In this document: piece after piece, positions 53,514 through 61,934 of the stretch
Position numbering within the stretch: the stretch's first letter is position 1
Layout of the letters: the number at the start of each line of letters is the position of its first letter
Notes under the pieces: model-generated
Databases searched by the model: none
Told to the model about the DNA's origin: nothing
Seen by the model: only the letters and a program-made list of their open reading frames with translations
Assembly: GCF_900111355.1 (NCBI RefSeq)
Contig: NZ_FOHA01000001.1
Coordinates: 1 to 64,000 of the forward strand
Origin: Isobaculum melis
GTDB taxonomy: Bacteria; Bacillota; Bacilli; Lactobacillales; Carnobacteriaceae
DNA: 64,000 bases
Direction: 5' to 3'
Made by a program: the position numbers and the translations under genes

Positions 53514-53840
53514 TTATTTACTCGCTTCAATTTCCTTTGTTAAGAAGAAAGAAATAGCGGTACGAATCACAACGATGGAAGCCAGCATAATGATATCATC
53601 AAAAGTTGGATTTAAAATTGTCTCAATAATATCTGCGGCGATTAAAATTTCTAAGCCAAATAGAATATAAGACCCTAGTCGATTTTTGATTTCATTATTG
53701 GTATGCACAGCATCCTTACGATTAGCAGCAGATATCTCCGATTTAATAAAAGCGACAACAGCTAAAAAGACACCCCAAACAATCACTGCAATCGATAAAT
53801 AATCTAACACATCAATCAATAGTTGTAGGATATTTGTCAT
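53514..53840 (-). CDS. DUF1622-family membrane protein
   Basis: A 108-residue protein with three hydrophobic segments (about 10-30, 50-70, 78-98): LSIAVIVWGVFLAVVAF, SYILFGLEILIAADIIETI and the end FFLTKEIEASK. This is the DUF1622 pattern; function unknown. It precedes the NUDIX gene by 15 bases and may head the operon. GGGGGAG is upstream. Confidence 0.85.
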   Translation of the reverse strand: MTNILQLLIDVLDYLSIAVIVWGVFLAVVAFIKSEISAANRKDAVHTNNEIKNRLGSYILFGLEILIAADIIETILNPTFDDIIMLASIVVIRTAISFFLTKEIEASK

Positions 53841-53982
53841 TTTCTCTAGCTCCCCCTTTGCTTCGCTTCTTTTGTTAAATCATACCATAGCTGAAAAGCA
53901 ATGTGCCAGTATTTTAAGTCTTGTTTTCCCTTTTTAAATATGAGAATATGAAAATAACTAGCTTGATAAAGGAGATAAAACC

Positions 53983-54693
53983 ATGACTATTGATGAAATT
54001 GTAAGCTATTTATTTGCACATGCTTCTGAAAAATTTAAAGCAAATGTTGTTAAATTAGGGATTCCAGAAGACTGCTCCATTGGTGTTCCAACCACTGAAT
54101 TAAGAAAATTTGCTAAGCAGATACCGAAAGATAAGCTGTTTCTTAAGGAACTTTGGCAAACGAATTATCATGAATGTAAGATATTGGCAGTGCTCGCAAT
54201 GAAGCCTAAAGAATGTACTAATGAGGATATTTATTTTTTCATGGAAGGGATTCAATCTTGGGATTTATGTGATTTGTTTTGTAAAACGATTGTAATTAAA
54301 ATGGCAGACTATGGTACTTTTATTCAAGAGTGGATTGTACATAAGGACCTATTTTATAAGCGCGCAGCGTTTACCTTGATTGCAAGTACATCAACCCATG
54401 TAACGCTGACGATTGATGAAATAAAAGGCTATCTCAAACTCATTGAAACCTGTTCTGATGATGAGCGTTTATTAGTGAAAAAAGCAGCCTCTTGGGCATT
54501 GAGAGAATTAGGGAAAACAGATGAAGTGGCAAAAACTTTAAGTATTGAAACTGCTGAAAAATTAAAGAAAAGCACCTCTAAAGCTCAGCAATGGATTGCC
54601 AAGGATGCTTTAAAAGAGCTTGAGCTGCTGGTCAAAGTTGAAGGGCGGAAACGATTGATTTCAGCTAAGTCAAAAATGGGGAGAGAAGGCTAA
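53983..54693 (+). CDS. AlkD-like DNA alkylation repair protein
   Basis: A 236-residue all-helical HEAT-repeat protein. GVPTTELRKFAKQIPKD, SWDLCDLFCKTIV, KRAAFTLIAS and VKKAASWALRELGK are the conserved blocks of the AlkC/AlkD family. AlkD excises alkylated bases without base flipping; several relatives lack activity. The key Trp and Asp (WDLCD) are present. AAGGAG lies ahead of ATG. Confidence 0.87.
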   Translation: MTIDEIVSYLFAHASEKFKANVVKLGIPEDCSIGVPTTELRKFAKQIPKDKLFLKELWQTNYHECKILAVLAMKPKECTNEDIYFFMEGIQSWDLCDLFCKTIVIKMADYGTFIQEWIVHKDLFYKRAAFTLIASTSTHVTLTIDEIKGYLKLIETCSDDERLLVKKAASWALRELGKTDEVAKTLSIETAEKLKKSTSKAQQWIAKDALKELELLVKVEGRKRLISAKSKMGREG

Positions 54694-54710
54694 ATCTTTT
54701 TTTCTGAATG

Positions 54711-54719
54711 TGCTATAAT
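54711..54719 (+). promoter_or_regulatory. Extended -10 promoter of the thioesterase gene
   Basis: TGCTATAATA has TATAAT at 54714-54719 with TG one base ahead. No good -35 is visible, as is usual for extended -10 promoters. Confidence 0.6.
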
Positions 54720-54753
54720 AAGCAAATGAAAAAGAAGAAATGAGTGAATATTT

Positions 54754-55275
54754 TTGAATAAAAAAACTTGTAGTGAATCACGAGCGATTCAAACGCATCG
54801 TGTCTTTCCAGCTGATTTAAATCATCATGGCACTTTATTTGGTGGTAACTTAATGAGCTATATAGATGATACCTCTTCCATTGCGATTACCCGTCATTGT
54901 AGAAGACATTGTGTAACAGCTTCAACGGATTCTTTGGATTTCTTACATCCGATTTATGTGGATCATTCCGTTTGTATTGAAGCTTATGTGACAGGCGTAG
55001 GGACAAGATCAATGGAGGTTTTTAACAAGGTCATTGGTGAAAACTTATTGACTGGCGAGCGCTATCTGGCTGCGACTTCATTTATGACTTTTGTGGCATT
55101 TGATCCAGAAGGTGGAGAGATTGTGATTCCACAAATTGTGCCTGAAACAGCGGAAGAAAAAATGGTTTGTAGTGGTTATGAAGAACGGAAGCAAAAACGA
55201 TTGCATCAAAGAGCGTTTAATGAAGCCTTTTTTGAACATGTTGATTTACATTTTCCTTGGCGTGAGAAGGATTAA
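54754..55275 (+). CDS. Hotdog-fold acyl-CoA thioesterase (YkhA-like)
   Basis: A 173-residue single-hotdog thioesterase. FPADLNHHGTLFGGNLMSYIDDTSSIAITRH is the active-site region (read in parts), with the Asn-His and the following GG/D. It probably hydrolyses short or medium acyl-CoA. The start is TTG 54754, the only in-frame start near; the ribosome binding site is weak, so initiation may be low. Confidence 0.87.
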   Translation: MNKKTCSESRAIQTHRVFPADLNHHGTLFGGNLMSYIDDTSSIAITRHCRRHCVTASTDSLDFLHPIYVDHSVCIEAYVTGVGTRSMEVFNKVIGENLLTGERYLAATSFMTFVAFDPEGGEIVIPQIVPETAEEKMVCSGYEERKQKRLHQRAFNEAFFEHVDLHFPWREKD

Positions 55276-55281
55276 AGATAG

Positions 55282-55315
55282 GAGGACATCATTTTTTGAT
55301 GATGTCCTCTTTTTT
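55282..55315 (+). terminator. Terminator after the thioesterase gene
   Basis: GAGGACATCAT (55282-55292) and ATGATGTCCTC (55299-55309) are perfect arms, followed by TTTTTT. It also ends at the stop of the converging gene. Confidence 0.9.
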
Positions 55316-56312
55316 ATGCCTTAATAGTCACAATGGTGCGACCAACCATTTTACCAGCTAAGATTTTATCAAAGGCTGCTGGCAATTCTTCTAATTGTAC
55401 TTCATGGTCAATCAATTGCTCCAACTGCTTTGGCTTCATATCAGAAGCAATTCGTTGCCAAATCGCTAAGCGAATCTCTGTTGGACACGCTACGGAATCA
55501 ATTCCTAGTAATTTAATCCCTCTTAAAATAAAGGGGAAGACACTTGCTTCAAATTGAGTGCCAGCTGTTAAGCCACTGACTGCATATGCGCCGTTATAGG
55601 CTACTTGAGCAAATAATTGAGGCATAAGAGGTCCAGCAACTGGGTCGATCACACCATGCCATTTTTGCTTGGCTAAAGGACGATTTTTCTCTAGCGGTAA
55701 ATCTTCAGGAGACAGGATTTCTGTCGCCCCTAATTGGGCTAAAAAGTCTTTCTGTGATGTAGCTTTTCGAGAGGAAGCCACAATCTTCTGATAGCCTAAC
55801 GCTTTCAGCATAGCGACACTCATACTCCCAACACCACCAGTTGCTCCTGTAACTAATATAGACTGTTCAGGCGTAATCCCGTTTTTTTCTAACCAATAAA
55901 TCGAAAGCGCTGCTGTAAATCCTGCTGTACCAACAATCATAGCTTCCTTCATTGAAAGGTTTTCAGGCAATGGAACGACCCATTCAGCAGGCACACAGGC
56001 GTATTCACTATAGCCACCATGATGAGCAGTCCCTAAATCATAGCCAGTAATCAGCACTTCTTGACCTACTTTAAATTGAGGCGCAGACGATTTCTTAACC
56101 ACACCAGCCAAATCAATCCCTGGGATGAGGGGATAGGTACGGGCAACAGCACCGTTTACTTTAGTTGCTAAGGCATCCTTATAATTTACACCTGAATAAT
56201 GGACTTCAATCAGTACCTCATTGGAGGATAAATCTTCGAACGAAAGCTGTTCAATTGCGACACTTGTCTGGTCCTGCTGCTTTGTGACAACTAATGCTTT
56301 AAAAGTATTCAT
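55314..56312 (-). CDS. Zinc-free MDR oxidoreductase (YhdH/AcuI-like quinone or acryloyl-CoA reductase)
   Basis: A 332-residue medium-chain reductase. The N-terminal GroES-like domain has GVNYKDALATK and PGIDLAGVV; the NADPH site is VTGATGGVGSMSVAML. It lacks zinc ligands, and IPGIDLAG-type plus GYDLG is the YhdH pattern. YhdH reduces acryloyl-CoA or quinone-like enones. Shine-Dalgarno AAAGGAG is upstream. Divergent from coaA. Confidence 0.9.
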   Translation of the reverse strand: MNTFKALVVTKQQDQTSVAIEQLSFEDLSSNEVLIEVHYSGVNYKDALATKVNGAVARTYPLIPGIDLAGVVKKSSAPQFKVGQEVLITGYDLGTAHHGGYSEYACVPAEWVVPLPENLSMKEAMIVGTAGFTAALSIYWLEKNGITPEQSILVTGATGGVGSMSVAMLKALGYQKIVASSRKATSQKDFLAQLGATEILSPEDLPLEKNRPLAKQKWHGVIDPVAGPLMPQLFAQVAYNGAYAVSGLTAGTQFEASVFPFILRGIKLLGIDSVACPTEIRLAIWQRIASDMKPKQLEQLIDHEVQLEELPAAFDKILAGKMVGRTIVTIKA

Positions 56313-56434
56313 AGGAAAGCTCCTTTATTTTTTAATACCTTCATCATAAATCAAATAAAGACGAAAGAAAAGGAAGAAAAAACTGTTTTTTTTTGGTACA
56401 ATAAGCGAGAAGTATTCGCTAGGAGGATGAAATA

Positions 56435-57361
56435 ATGGGCAAGTTAACCACAACGTATCATCAAATATCCCGTTCAGAGTGGGAAGGGTTCTACCAAAAT
56501 GGTGTTTCCCCGCTGTCAAAAAGCGAATTGGAGCAGTTAAAAGGGCTAAATGATCGTATTTCACTAACTGACGTAGAAGAAGTTTATGTGCCTTTGACTC
56601 ATTTAATTCACCTCTATATTGGGCAATATGAAATGCTACAAGCAAGCAAATTAAGATTTTTACAAAAAGAAGTCAAGAATAGTCCTTATATTATCGGTAT
56701 TGCTGGCAGTGTGGCTGTGGGTAAAAGTACCACTGCAAGACTGCTGCAAATGATGTTATCTCGCATGTTTAAGGATAAGAAAGTACAGCTGATTACAACA
56801 GATGGTTTCCTTTATCCAAATGAGATATTGGAAGAAAAAGGGATTATGGACAAAAAAGGCTTTCCTGAAAGCTATGATATGGCGCGCTTAATTGCCTTTC
56901 TTGGTGAAGTCAAGGATGGACACCGCCATGTAAAAGCGCCACTATATTCTCATGAAATCTACAATATCGTGCCAGATGAATATGAGGAAATTGATGCACC
57001 AGATATTTTAATTGTAGAGGGGATTAATGTCTTACAGTCTCCTGCTAATCAACAAATTTATATCAGTGATTTCTTTGATTTCTCCATTTTTGTAGATGCA
57101 GCACCAGAGCGCATTGAAGAATGGTACCTTGAACGCTTTGGTTTACTATTAGATACAGCCTTTACAGATCCAACCAACTATTACTATCCGTATGCCATTG
57201 GTGACCGTGAAGAAGCCTTTACAATGGCACGAGATGTCTGGAAAACAGTCAACTTAGTCAATCTCCAAGAGTACATTTTACCCACCAGAAATCGGGCGGA
57301 TTTAGTCATTCATAAAACAGCAGGACATAAGATTGATACCATCTATCTGAGAAAATATTAG
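56435..57361 (+). CDS. coaA: Pantothenate kinase, type I
   Basis: First step of coenzyme A synthesis. The 308-residue P-loop protein has IIGIAGSVAVGKSTTARLLQ with Walker A, TTDGFLYPN and YDFSIFVDA-like DFSIFVDAAP. The start ATG has AGGAGG 8 bases ahead. An extended -10 TGGTACAAT (56392-56400) and a small hairpin AGCGA/TCGCT (56404-56420) precede the ribosome binding site. Confidence 0.95.
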   Translation: MGKLTTTYHQISRSEWEGFYQNGVSPLSKSELEQLKGLNDRISLTDVEEVYVPLTHLIHLYIGQYEMLQASKLRFLQKEVKNSPYIIGIAGSVAVGKSTTARLLQMMLSRMFKDKKVQLITTDGFLYPNEILEEKGIMDKKGFPESYDMARLIAFLGEVKDGHRHVKAPLYSHEIYNIVPDEYEEIDAPDILIVEGINVLQSPANQQIYISDFFDFSIFVDAAPERIEEWYLERFGLLLDTAFTDPTNYYYPYAIGDREEAFTMARDVWKTVNLVNLQEYILPTRNRADLVIHKTAGHKIDTIYLRKY

Positions 57362-57377
57362 AAATCGTTTAAAAATG

Positions 57378-57406
57378 TTGACCTAATAGGAAACAGTCGT
57401 TACAAT
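57378..57406 (+). promoter_or_regulatory. guaA promoter
   Basis: TTGACC (57378-57383), a 17-base spacer and TACAAT (57401-57406). RNA should begin near 57413, giving a leader of about 110 bases. Confidence 0.75.
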
Positions 57407-57421
57407 TAAGGATAATATAAG

Positions 57422-57497
57422 TAGTCGCATGAGGATTTAGTGCGACTATTTTACTTTAAAAATACGTTAACGAATGCGTAGCAATACGCTTTTTTAT
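57422..57497 (+). promoter_or_regulatory. guaA leader with two hairpins, possible attenuator
   Basis: Hairpin 1: TAGTCGCA (57422-57429) with TGCGACTA (57441-57448), followed by TTTTACTTT. Hairpin 2: GCGTA (57476-57480), loop GCAA, TACGC (57485-57489), followed by six T. Both can act as terminators inside the leader. The purine riboswitch core was not found. Confidence 0.5.
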
Positions 57498-57523
57498 AAA
57501 AATAAATTAATGGGGTGAATGGC

Positions 57524-59080
57524 GTGGCAAATGCAACTGACATGACAAATATGGAAAAAATCATTGTGCTAGATTTTGGTAGTCAATACAATCAATTGAT
57601 TACAAGAAGAATTCGTGAATTTGGTGTATATTCTGAATTGCTTTCTCACAAGCTAACAGCGAAGGAAATTAAAGAAATGAATCCAAAAGGGATTATTTTC
57701 TCTGGTGGCCCGAACAGTGTTTATGATGACAATGCGTTTAAAATTGATCCTGAGATTTATGAATTAGGCATTCCGATTTTAGGGATTTGTTATGGTATGC
57801 AACTGATGATGCATAATCTAGGTGGAAAAGTTGAGCCAGCTGGCAACCGTGAATATGGTAAGTCAGAGCTATCACTTTTAATTCCTGATTCACCTATTTT
57901 TAAAGGAACACCTGAAAAACAAATTGCTTGGATGAGTCATGGTGACCTAGTGGCAGCAATTCCTGATAACTTTGAAACGGTAGCAACTAGCACAGATTGT
58001 CCGTTTGCTGCAGTTCAAGATACAACACAAAACTTATATGGCGTACAATTCCATCCAGAAGTAAACCATTCGGAATATGGAAATGACATGCTGAAGCATT
58101 TTGCTTTTGATATCTGTCACTGTTCTGATACATGGACAATGGGCAGCTTTACCAACTTAGAGATTGCGAAAATCCGTGAAACTGTTGGGGATAAAAAAGT
58201 CTTATTGGCTTTATCTGGCGGTGTGGATTCAAGTGTGGTTGGTGTGTTACTACAAAAAGCGATTGGTGAGCAATTGACATGTATTTTTGTGGATCATGGT
58301 TTATTGCGTAAAGGTGAAGGCGACCAAGTGATGGAGATGCTTGGTGGTAAATTTGGCTTGAATATTGTTCGTGTCAATGCACAAGAGCGTTTCTTAGGGA
58401 AATTAGCTGGTGTGTCTGATCCAGAGCAAAAACGTAAAATTATTGGGAATGAATTTATTTATGTCTTTGATGATGAAGCGACTAAGCTAAAAGGAATTGA
58501 TTTCTTAGCACAAGGTACGCTTTATACAGATATTATTGAAAGTGGTACAGATACTGCGCAAACAATTAAATCCCATCATAATGTGGGCGGATTACCTGAA
58601 GATATGCAATTCAAGTTGATTGAACCATTAGCGACTTTATTCAAGGATGAAGTCCGTGCTTTAGGAACTGAATTAGGCATGCCAGATAGCATTGTTTGGC
58701 GTCAACCTTTCCCAGGACCTGGTTTAGGGATTCGTGTGCTTGGTGAGATTACAGAAGAGAAATTGGAGATTGTACGTGAGAGCGATGCCATTTTACGTGA
58801 GGAAATCGCTGCTGCAGGGCTAGATCGTGATATTTGGCAATACTTTACTGTGTTACCTGGTATTCGTAGTGTTGGGGTAATGGGCGATGGTCGTACGTAT
58901 GATTATACGGTTGGGATTCGTGCTGTGACTTCGATTGATGGAATGACTGCTGATTTTGCACGTATTCCTTGGGATGTGTTGCAGAAGATTAGTGTGAGAA
59001 TTGTGAATGAAGTGAGTCATGTGAATCGGATTGTTTATGATGTGACGAGTAAGCCACCTGCTACTGTGGAGTGGGAATAG
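57524..59080 (+). CDS. guaA: GMP synthase (glutamine-hydrolysing)
   Basis: Converts XMP to GMP. The 518-residue protein has the class I amidotransferase (about 1-200, GICYGMQLM with the catalytic Cys and QFHPEV with the His), the ATP-PPase signature [10 protein letters not shown], and the C-terminal dimerisation domain ending PPATVEWE. I start it at GTG 57524 with GGGGTG 6 bases ahead; GTG 57515 overlaps this site. The 3' end GAGTGGGAATAG recurs at 61.6 kb, which suggests that the gene end is an integration site. Confidence 0.96.
   Translation: MANATDMTNMEKIIVLDFGSQYNQLITRRIREFGVYSELLSHKLTAKEIKEMNPKGIIFSGGPNSVYDDNAFKIDPEIYELGIPILGICYGMQLMMHNLGGKVEPAGNREYGKSELSLLIPDSPIFKGTPEKQIAWMSHGDLVAAIPDNFETVATSTDCPFAAVQDTTQNLYGVQFHPEVNHSEYGNDMLKHFAFDICHCSDTWTMGSFTNLEIAKIRETVGDKKVLLALSGGVDSSVVGVLLQKAIGEQLTCIFVDHGLLRKGEGDQVMEMLGGKFGLNIVRVNAQERFLGKLAGVSDPEQKRKIIGNEFIYVFDDEATKLKGIDFLAQGTLYTDIIESGTDTAQTIKSHHNVGGLPEDMQFKLIEPLATLFKDEVRALGTELGMPDSIVWRQPFPGPGLGIRVLGEITEEKLEIVRESDAILREEIAAAGLDRDIWQYFTVLPGIRSVGVMGDGRTYDYTVGIRAVTSIDGMTADFARIPWDVLQKISVRIVNEVSHVNRIVYDVTSKPPATVEWE
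59069..59079 (+). repeat. Left copy of an 11-bp direct repeat, attL-like, in the guaA 3' end
   Basis: GAGTGGGAATA is part of the last codons of guaA (VEWE and the stop). The same 11 bases are at 61599-61609. The 3' end of guaA is a known insertion hotspot for genomic islands. Confidence 0.6.
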
Positions 59081-59090
59081 TCGTCGGTGA

Positions 59091-59129
59091 GTCTCAATCC
59101 CTTGTATACCAAGGGGTTGAGGCTTTTTT
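59091..59129 (+). terminator. Terminator of guaA
   Basis: GTCTCAATCCCTTG (59091-59104) pairs with CAAGGGGTTGAGGC (59110-59123) with wobbles, followed by TTTTTT. Confidence 0.9.
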
Positions 59130-59137
59130 GTTGCTGT

Positions 59138-59159
59138 CATTGCAACTCCATTGCAACTT
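59138..59159 (+). repeat. Tandem 11-bp direct repeat near the left end
   Basis: CATTGCAACTC (59138-59148) is followed at once by CATTGCAACTT (59149-59159). Such helical-period repeats near an att site resemble arm-type integrase sites; this is inference. Confidence 0.5.
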
Positions 59160-59286
59160 TTTCTTTATACTTAACTGTAAATCCATTTGATTGGGACATA
59201 TCATTATTCGTTTGACTTGGTTGGTAATTCATTCTATCTTACTTTAAAAAAGTTACTACACATCCAATCGAAACACTGCTAAATGC

Positions 59287-59315
59287 TTTACAATGTATAT
59301 ACAAGGTGGTATGAT
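59287..59315 (+). promoter_or_regulatory. Promoter and operator of the toxin-antitoxin pair
   Basis: TTTACA (59287-59292), a 17-base spacer and TATGAT (59310-59315). The palindrome TGTATATACA (59294-59303) lies in the spacer, as expected for autorepression by an antitoxin with a ribbon-helix-helix fold. Confidence 0.7.
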
Positions 59316-59339
59316 AATCACAAAGAAGGGGATGAGAAT

Positions 59340-59594
59340 ATGGCACAGTTAAACTTACGATTAGACGATGAGTTAAAGGAAGAATCTGCTAAGTTTTTTA
59401 ATGATATTGGCATGGATCTTTCTACAGGAATCAAAATTTATTTAACTAAGGTTGTTAAGGAACAAGCGATTCCATTCACACTTTCTCTAGGTCAAGACGA
59501 TCTAACTCAAGCGCTGAAAGAAATTGAAAGTGGTCATTACAAGACGTTTAATAATAAACAAGAACTAATGAAAGAATTAAATAATGAAGATTAG
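59340..59594 (+). CDS. RelB/DinJ-family antitoxin
   Basis: An 84-residue protein. The N-terminal ribbon-helix-helix (AQLNLRLDDELKEESAKFFNDIGMDLSTGIKIYL) binds DNA; the C-terminal half (ALKEIESGHYKTFNNKQELMKELN) wraps the toxin. I start it at ATG 59340 after AAGGGGATGAG; a longer frame from 59283 would overlap the promoter. It overlaps the toxin gene by 11 bases. Confidence 0.92.
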   Translation: MAQLNLRLDDELKEESAKFFNDIGMDLSTGIKIYLTKVVKEQAIPFTLSLGQDDLTQALKEIESGHYKTFNNKQELMKELNNED

Positions 59595-59868
59595 AACAGC
59601 TCCCACATTTGAACGAAATTATAAAGCTTTAAAGAAAAAACATTATGATATGAATAAATTCGAGGTGGTTCTTGACTTGTTGCTTAGTCAAGATATAGAG
59701 CAATTGGTGTATAAATATAAAGACCATGCCTTAAAAGGAAATAAAAAAGGGTTACGAGAATTGCATATTGAAAATGATTGGTTACTTGTTTATCGGATTG
59801 ATAATGGCTGTTTAGAATTATGGTTACTTGCAACAGGTTCGCACGACCAAGTTTTCAGAAATACTTAA
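59584..59868 (+). CDS. YafQ-family mRNA interferase toxin
   Basis: A 94-residue ribosome-dependent endoribonuclease of the RelE superfamily. Residues that match the YafQ active site are His48 (KDHAL), His61 (LHIE), Asp65 (NDW), His87 and Phe91 (GSHDQVF). It overlaps its antitoxin, so the two are co-translated. Expected to be active. Confidence 0.93.
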   Translation: MKIRTAPTFERNYKALKKKHYDMNKFEVVLDLLLSQDIEQLVYKYKDHALKGNKKGLRELHIENDWLLVYRIDNGCLELWLLATGSHDQVFRNT

Positions 59869-59870
59869 GT

Positions 59871-59904
59871 AGTACCTTTTGAGTTTTCAAGGGGTACTCT
59901 TTTT
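59871..59904 (+). terminator. Terminator of the toxin-antitoxin operon
   Basis: AGTACCTTTT (59871-59880) pairs with AAGGGGTACT (59889-59898) with G-U pairs, followed by CTTTTT. Confidence 0.85.
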
Positions 59905-60077
59905 ATCCTTAGAACAAAGGAAAACCAGTTATAGTAACATTCTAGGTTCCATGATAATTAAGTAATAAAAGGCAATGTCTCTAAAGCGAATTGGTTAGAG
60001 TGAGAGTAATACGATGAACTTTGAAAATCCTTGTTTATAGGGATTATTAAGGCTTTTTCTTTGAAGGAGGAATAAAA

Positions 60078-60761
60078 ATGAAAACGAAGATGCCTGAGAT
60101 TCTTTCTTTCATTTCAGAAGAAGCTATTAGTAGAAAAATGACAAGTGAGGAAATTGCAGGTCACTTTGGTTATGATAAGCATCACTTTAGTCGGAAATTT
60201 AAAGAAATAAATGGATTCAGTGTTGCTGAATTCCTCTCTAGTTTAAAAGTTGAAAAGGCAATCTTTGAACTTGATGAAGAAAAGCGAATACTCGACCTAC
60301 AAGAACATTCAGGTTTTGAAAGTAGTGGTAGTTTCACGAATACTTTTAAAAAATATACAGGTAGTTCTCCTAGAAAGTACAAAACTGAAATGAGTGAACT
60401 TTTTTATGATATGAAACGTTTTGAAAAGGGAATCATATTTATTGGGATTTTTCGTACACTTATACCGAATCATATGCCTATATCTGGTTTAGCTACTAAA
60501 AATTTAATAGGAAATAAATTGAAAAATATTCCAAGCGGAGACTATTATTTATTAGCTTGTGCGATAAGTCGTTCCAATAATATTTTATCTTACTTTAACT
60601 TAGGCAATAGTTTAAGGGGGAAAGAAGATGAAAGGTTATCTTTTCCAAAATGTTCTGGCAATAGTTACACGATTAAGCTGAGAGAACCAATACCAGAAGA
60701 CCCACCAATATTAGTGAATGTGGGGAAACTTTTAATCTCCCGTTTAAAGAACACAATCTAG
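60078..60761 (+). CDS. AraC-family regulator with N-terminal DNA-binding domain
   Basis: A 227-residue protein. The two HTH motifs lie in the first 100 residues (KMTSEEIAGHFGYDKHHFSRKFKEINGFSVAEFLSSLKVEKA, then HSGFESSGSFTNTFKKYTGSSPRKYK; both in pieces). The C-terminal 120 residues are probably an effector domain (ending PPILVNVGKLLISRLKN). Similar reversed AraC proteins are the SoxS/Rob-like class with a GyrI-like tail, but the tail here is not clearly that. AAGGAGG precedes ATG. It may control the VOC gene next to it. Confidence 0.85.
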   Translation: MKTKMPEILSFISEEAISRKMTSEEIAGHFGYDKHHFSRKFKEINGFSVAEFLSSLKVEKAIFELDEEKRILDLQEHSGFESSGSFTNTFKKYTGSSPRKYKTEMSELFYDMKRFEKGIIFIGIFRTLIPNHMPISGLATKNLIGNKLKNIPSGDYYLLACAISRSNNILSYFNLGNSLRGKEDERLSFPKCSGNSYTIKLREPIPEDPPILVNVGKLLISRLKNTI

Positions 60762-60825
60762 AATAAGATTATTTGACCTTGAAATGATAAAATAATTGCA
60801 AGCTGATTAAATGGAGGAGATAGTT

Positions 60826-61197
60826 ATGAGTATAAATACAAAAGGTATTACAGTAGGTCTACCAGTAAGTAATTTGGAGGTATCTGCTAGTTGGTATGAA
60901 AAAGTTTTTATGATTGAGGAGAAATTTATCCCTGTTGAAGGCGTTATTGAGTATCCAGTTGGTTCTATTTGGATTCAACTATACGAAGAAAAAATTAATG
61001 TTTCAGAGAACGTTTTACGTTTTGAAGTGGAAAATGTAGAAACAGAATTTGAACGTTTAAAAACACTTGGAGTAATAACTGACGAGGTGTTAGAGGATGT
61101 ACCAGATCTCCTTAAATACTTTGAATTCTCTGATCCAGATGGCAATAAGTTATCTTTCTATTGGGTATACGCTCCAGAACTGACAGAAAAGATTTAA
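60826..61197 (+). CDS. VOC/glyoxalase-fold protein
   Basis: A 123-residue single-domain VOC protein (ITVGLPVSNLEVSASWYEKVFMIEEKF, FEFSDPDGNKLSFYWV). Small members bind antibiotics or cleave small metabolites. The start is ATG 60826, with GGAGGAG before it. Next to an AraC regulator, which suggests an inducible detoxification or resistance pair; the substrate is unknown. Confidence 0.83.
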   Translation: MSINTKGITVGLPVSNLEVSASWYEKVFMIEEKFIPVEGVIEYPVGSIWIQLYEEKINVSENVLRFEVENVETEFERLKTLGVITDEVLEDVPDLLKYFEFSDPDGNKLSFYWVYAPELTEKI

Positions 61198-61225
61198 ATA
61201 ATACTTATGTAATGAATATCACGCT

Positions 61226-61260
61226 AAAACGACGGATGAATGATTCGTCGTTTTTTTTTT
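61226..61260 (+). terminator. Terminator of the VOC gene
   Basis: AAAACGACG (61226-61234) and CGTCGTTTT (61246-61254) are perfect arms followed by a T run. Confidence 0.9.
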
Positions 61261-61488
61261 AGAAATAATGATTAAGTGGAGTAAAATATAACTTTGAGAT
61301 TATTCTCTCCGTTGTTCCAAATGGGGGGATTAGAGAGTCTTGAAGCATGCATTTTAATTTAATGAACACCTACTTATTTTAGAAAGACGTGTGCTTGCAT
61401 GAGAAAGTTCACTTTTTGTATTGGAAATCAGTTCACACATATCAAATTAACTAGATTGTTTGAAACAGAAAAATTGCAAACTATAAAG

Positions 61489-61508
61489 TGCACACAAGAT
61501 GCACACAA
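61489..61508 (+). repeat. Pair of 9-bp direct repeats with 11-bp period near the right end
   Basis: TGCACACAA at 61489-61497 and 61500-61508. The period equals that of the repeat pair at 59138-59159, although the sequence differs. Confidence 0.5.
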
Positions 61509-61598
61509 CTCATTTATTCTTATTTTGTTTTAATTAATAACAAATTCTGAAACTTTTAAAATCACTGGTATTGATTAATAATCTACATCACTCGTATA

Positions 61599-61609
61599 GA
61601 GTGGGAATA
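61599..61609 (+). repeat. Right copy of the 11-bp repeat, attR-like
   Basis: GAGTGGGAATA, identical to 59069-59079 in the guaA end. The bases on each side differ (AGTC next to TATA), as expected for an attachment core. Confidence 0.6.
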
Positions 61610-61880
61610 AGTCAAATTTGCTATAAATAATTATTATATATCTTGCTGTTCTTCTTAAAGTACCGGAAATAATTTAGATGGTATTTTTATATTATTTCTG
61701 ACTAATAGTTGGACACTAATAGGTTTGTGTTGCGTAGAATTAGTATTTTAATCTTTACTTCATACAGCATTTTTCGTTAACCATTTTTTTATCAGAATAA
61801 ACACTTAGATCAATTTACTTCTATAATTTACTTACTTATTTATTTTCTTACTTTTAATTTGTAAAAAATAATGAGTTTCA

Positions 61881-61889
61881 TGCTATACT
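61881..61889 (+). promoter_or_regulatory. Extended -10 promoter of the coiled-coil gene
   Basis: TGCTATACT (61881-61889), with a TTGTAA 19 bases upstream of the hexamer as a possible weak -35. It lies 45 bases ahead of the start codon. Confidence 0.6.
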
Positions 61890-61934
61890 ATTAATGCCAT
61901 CACTATAAATCATAATTATGAAAGGAAGATAGAA

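Larger units (their letters stand above)
59069..61609. mobile_element. Possible remnant genomic island in guaA (2.5 kb, no integrase)
   Basis: Bounded by the 11-bp repeats. It contains a toxin-antitoxin pair, an AraC-family gene and a VOC gene. Pairs of 11-bp-period direct repeats lie near both ends. No integrase or excisionase is visible, so it cannot move on its own, or the true element is longer and extends beyond the window. Confidence 0.5.
61261..61934. other. AT-rich non-coding stretch with repeat elements
   Basis: No gene is visible in 674 bases. It holds a pair of TGCACACAA repeats (61489-61508), the second att-like copy (61599-61609) and, near its end, an extended -10 promoter. Confidence 0.7.

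Noticed and set aside
57413-57523. Purine riboswitch before guaA
   Set aside because: The conserved loop and junction elements of guanine riboswitches are not visible in the leader; only two simple hairpins are.
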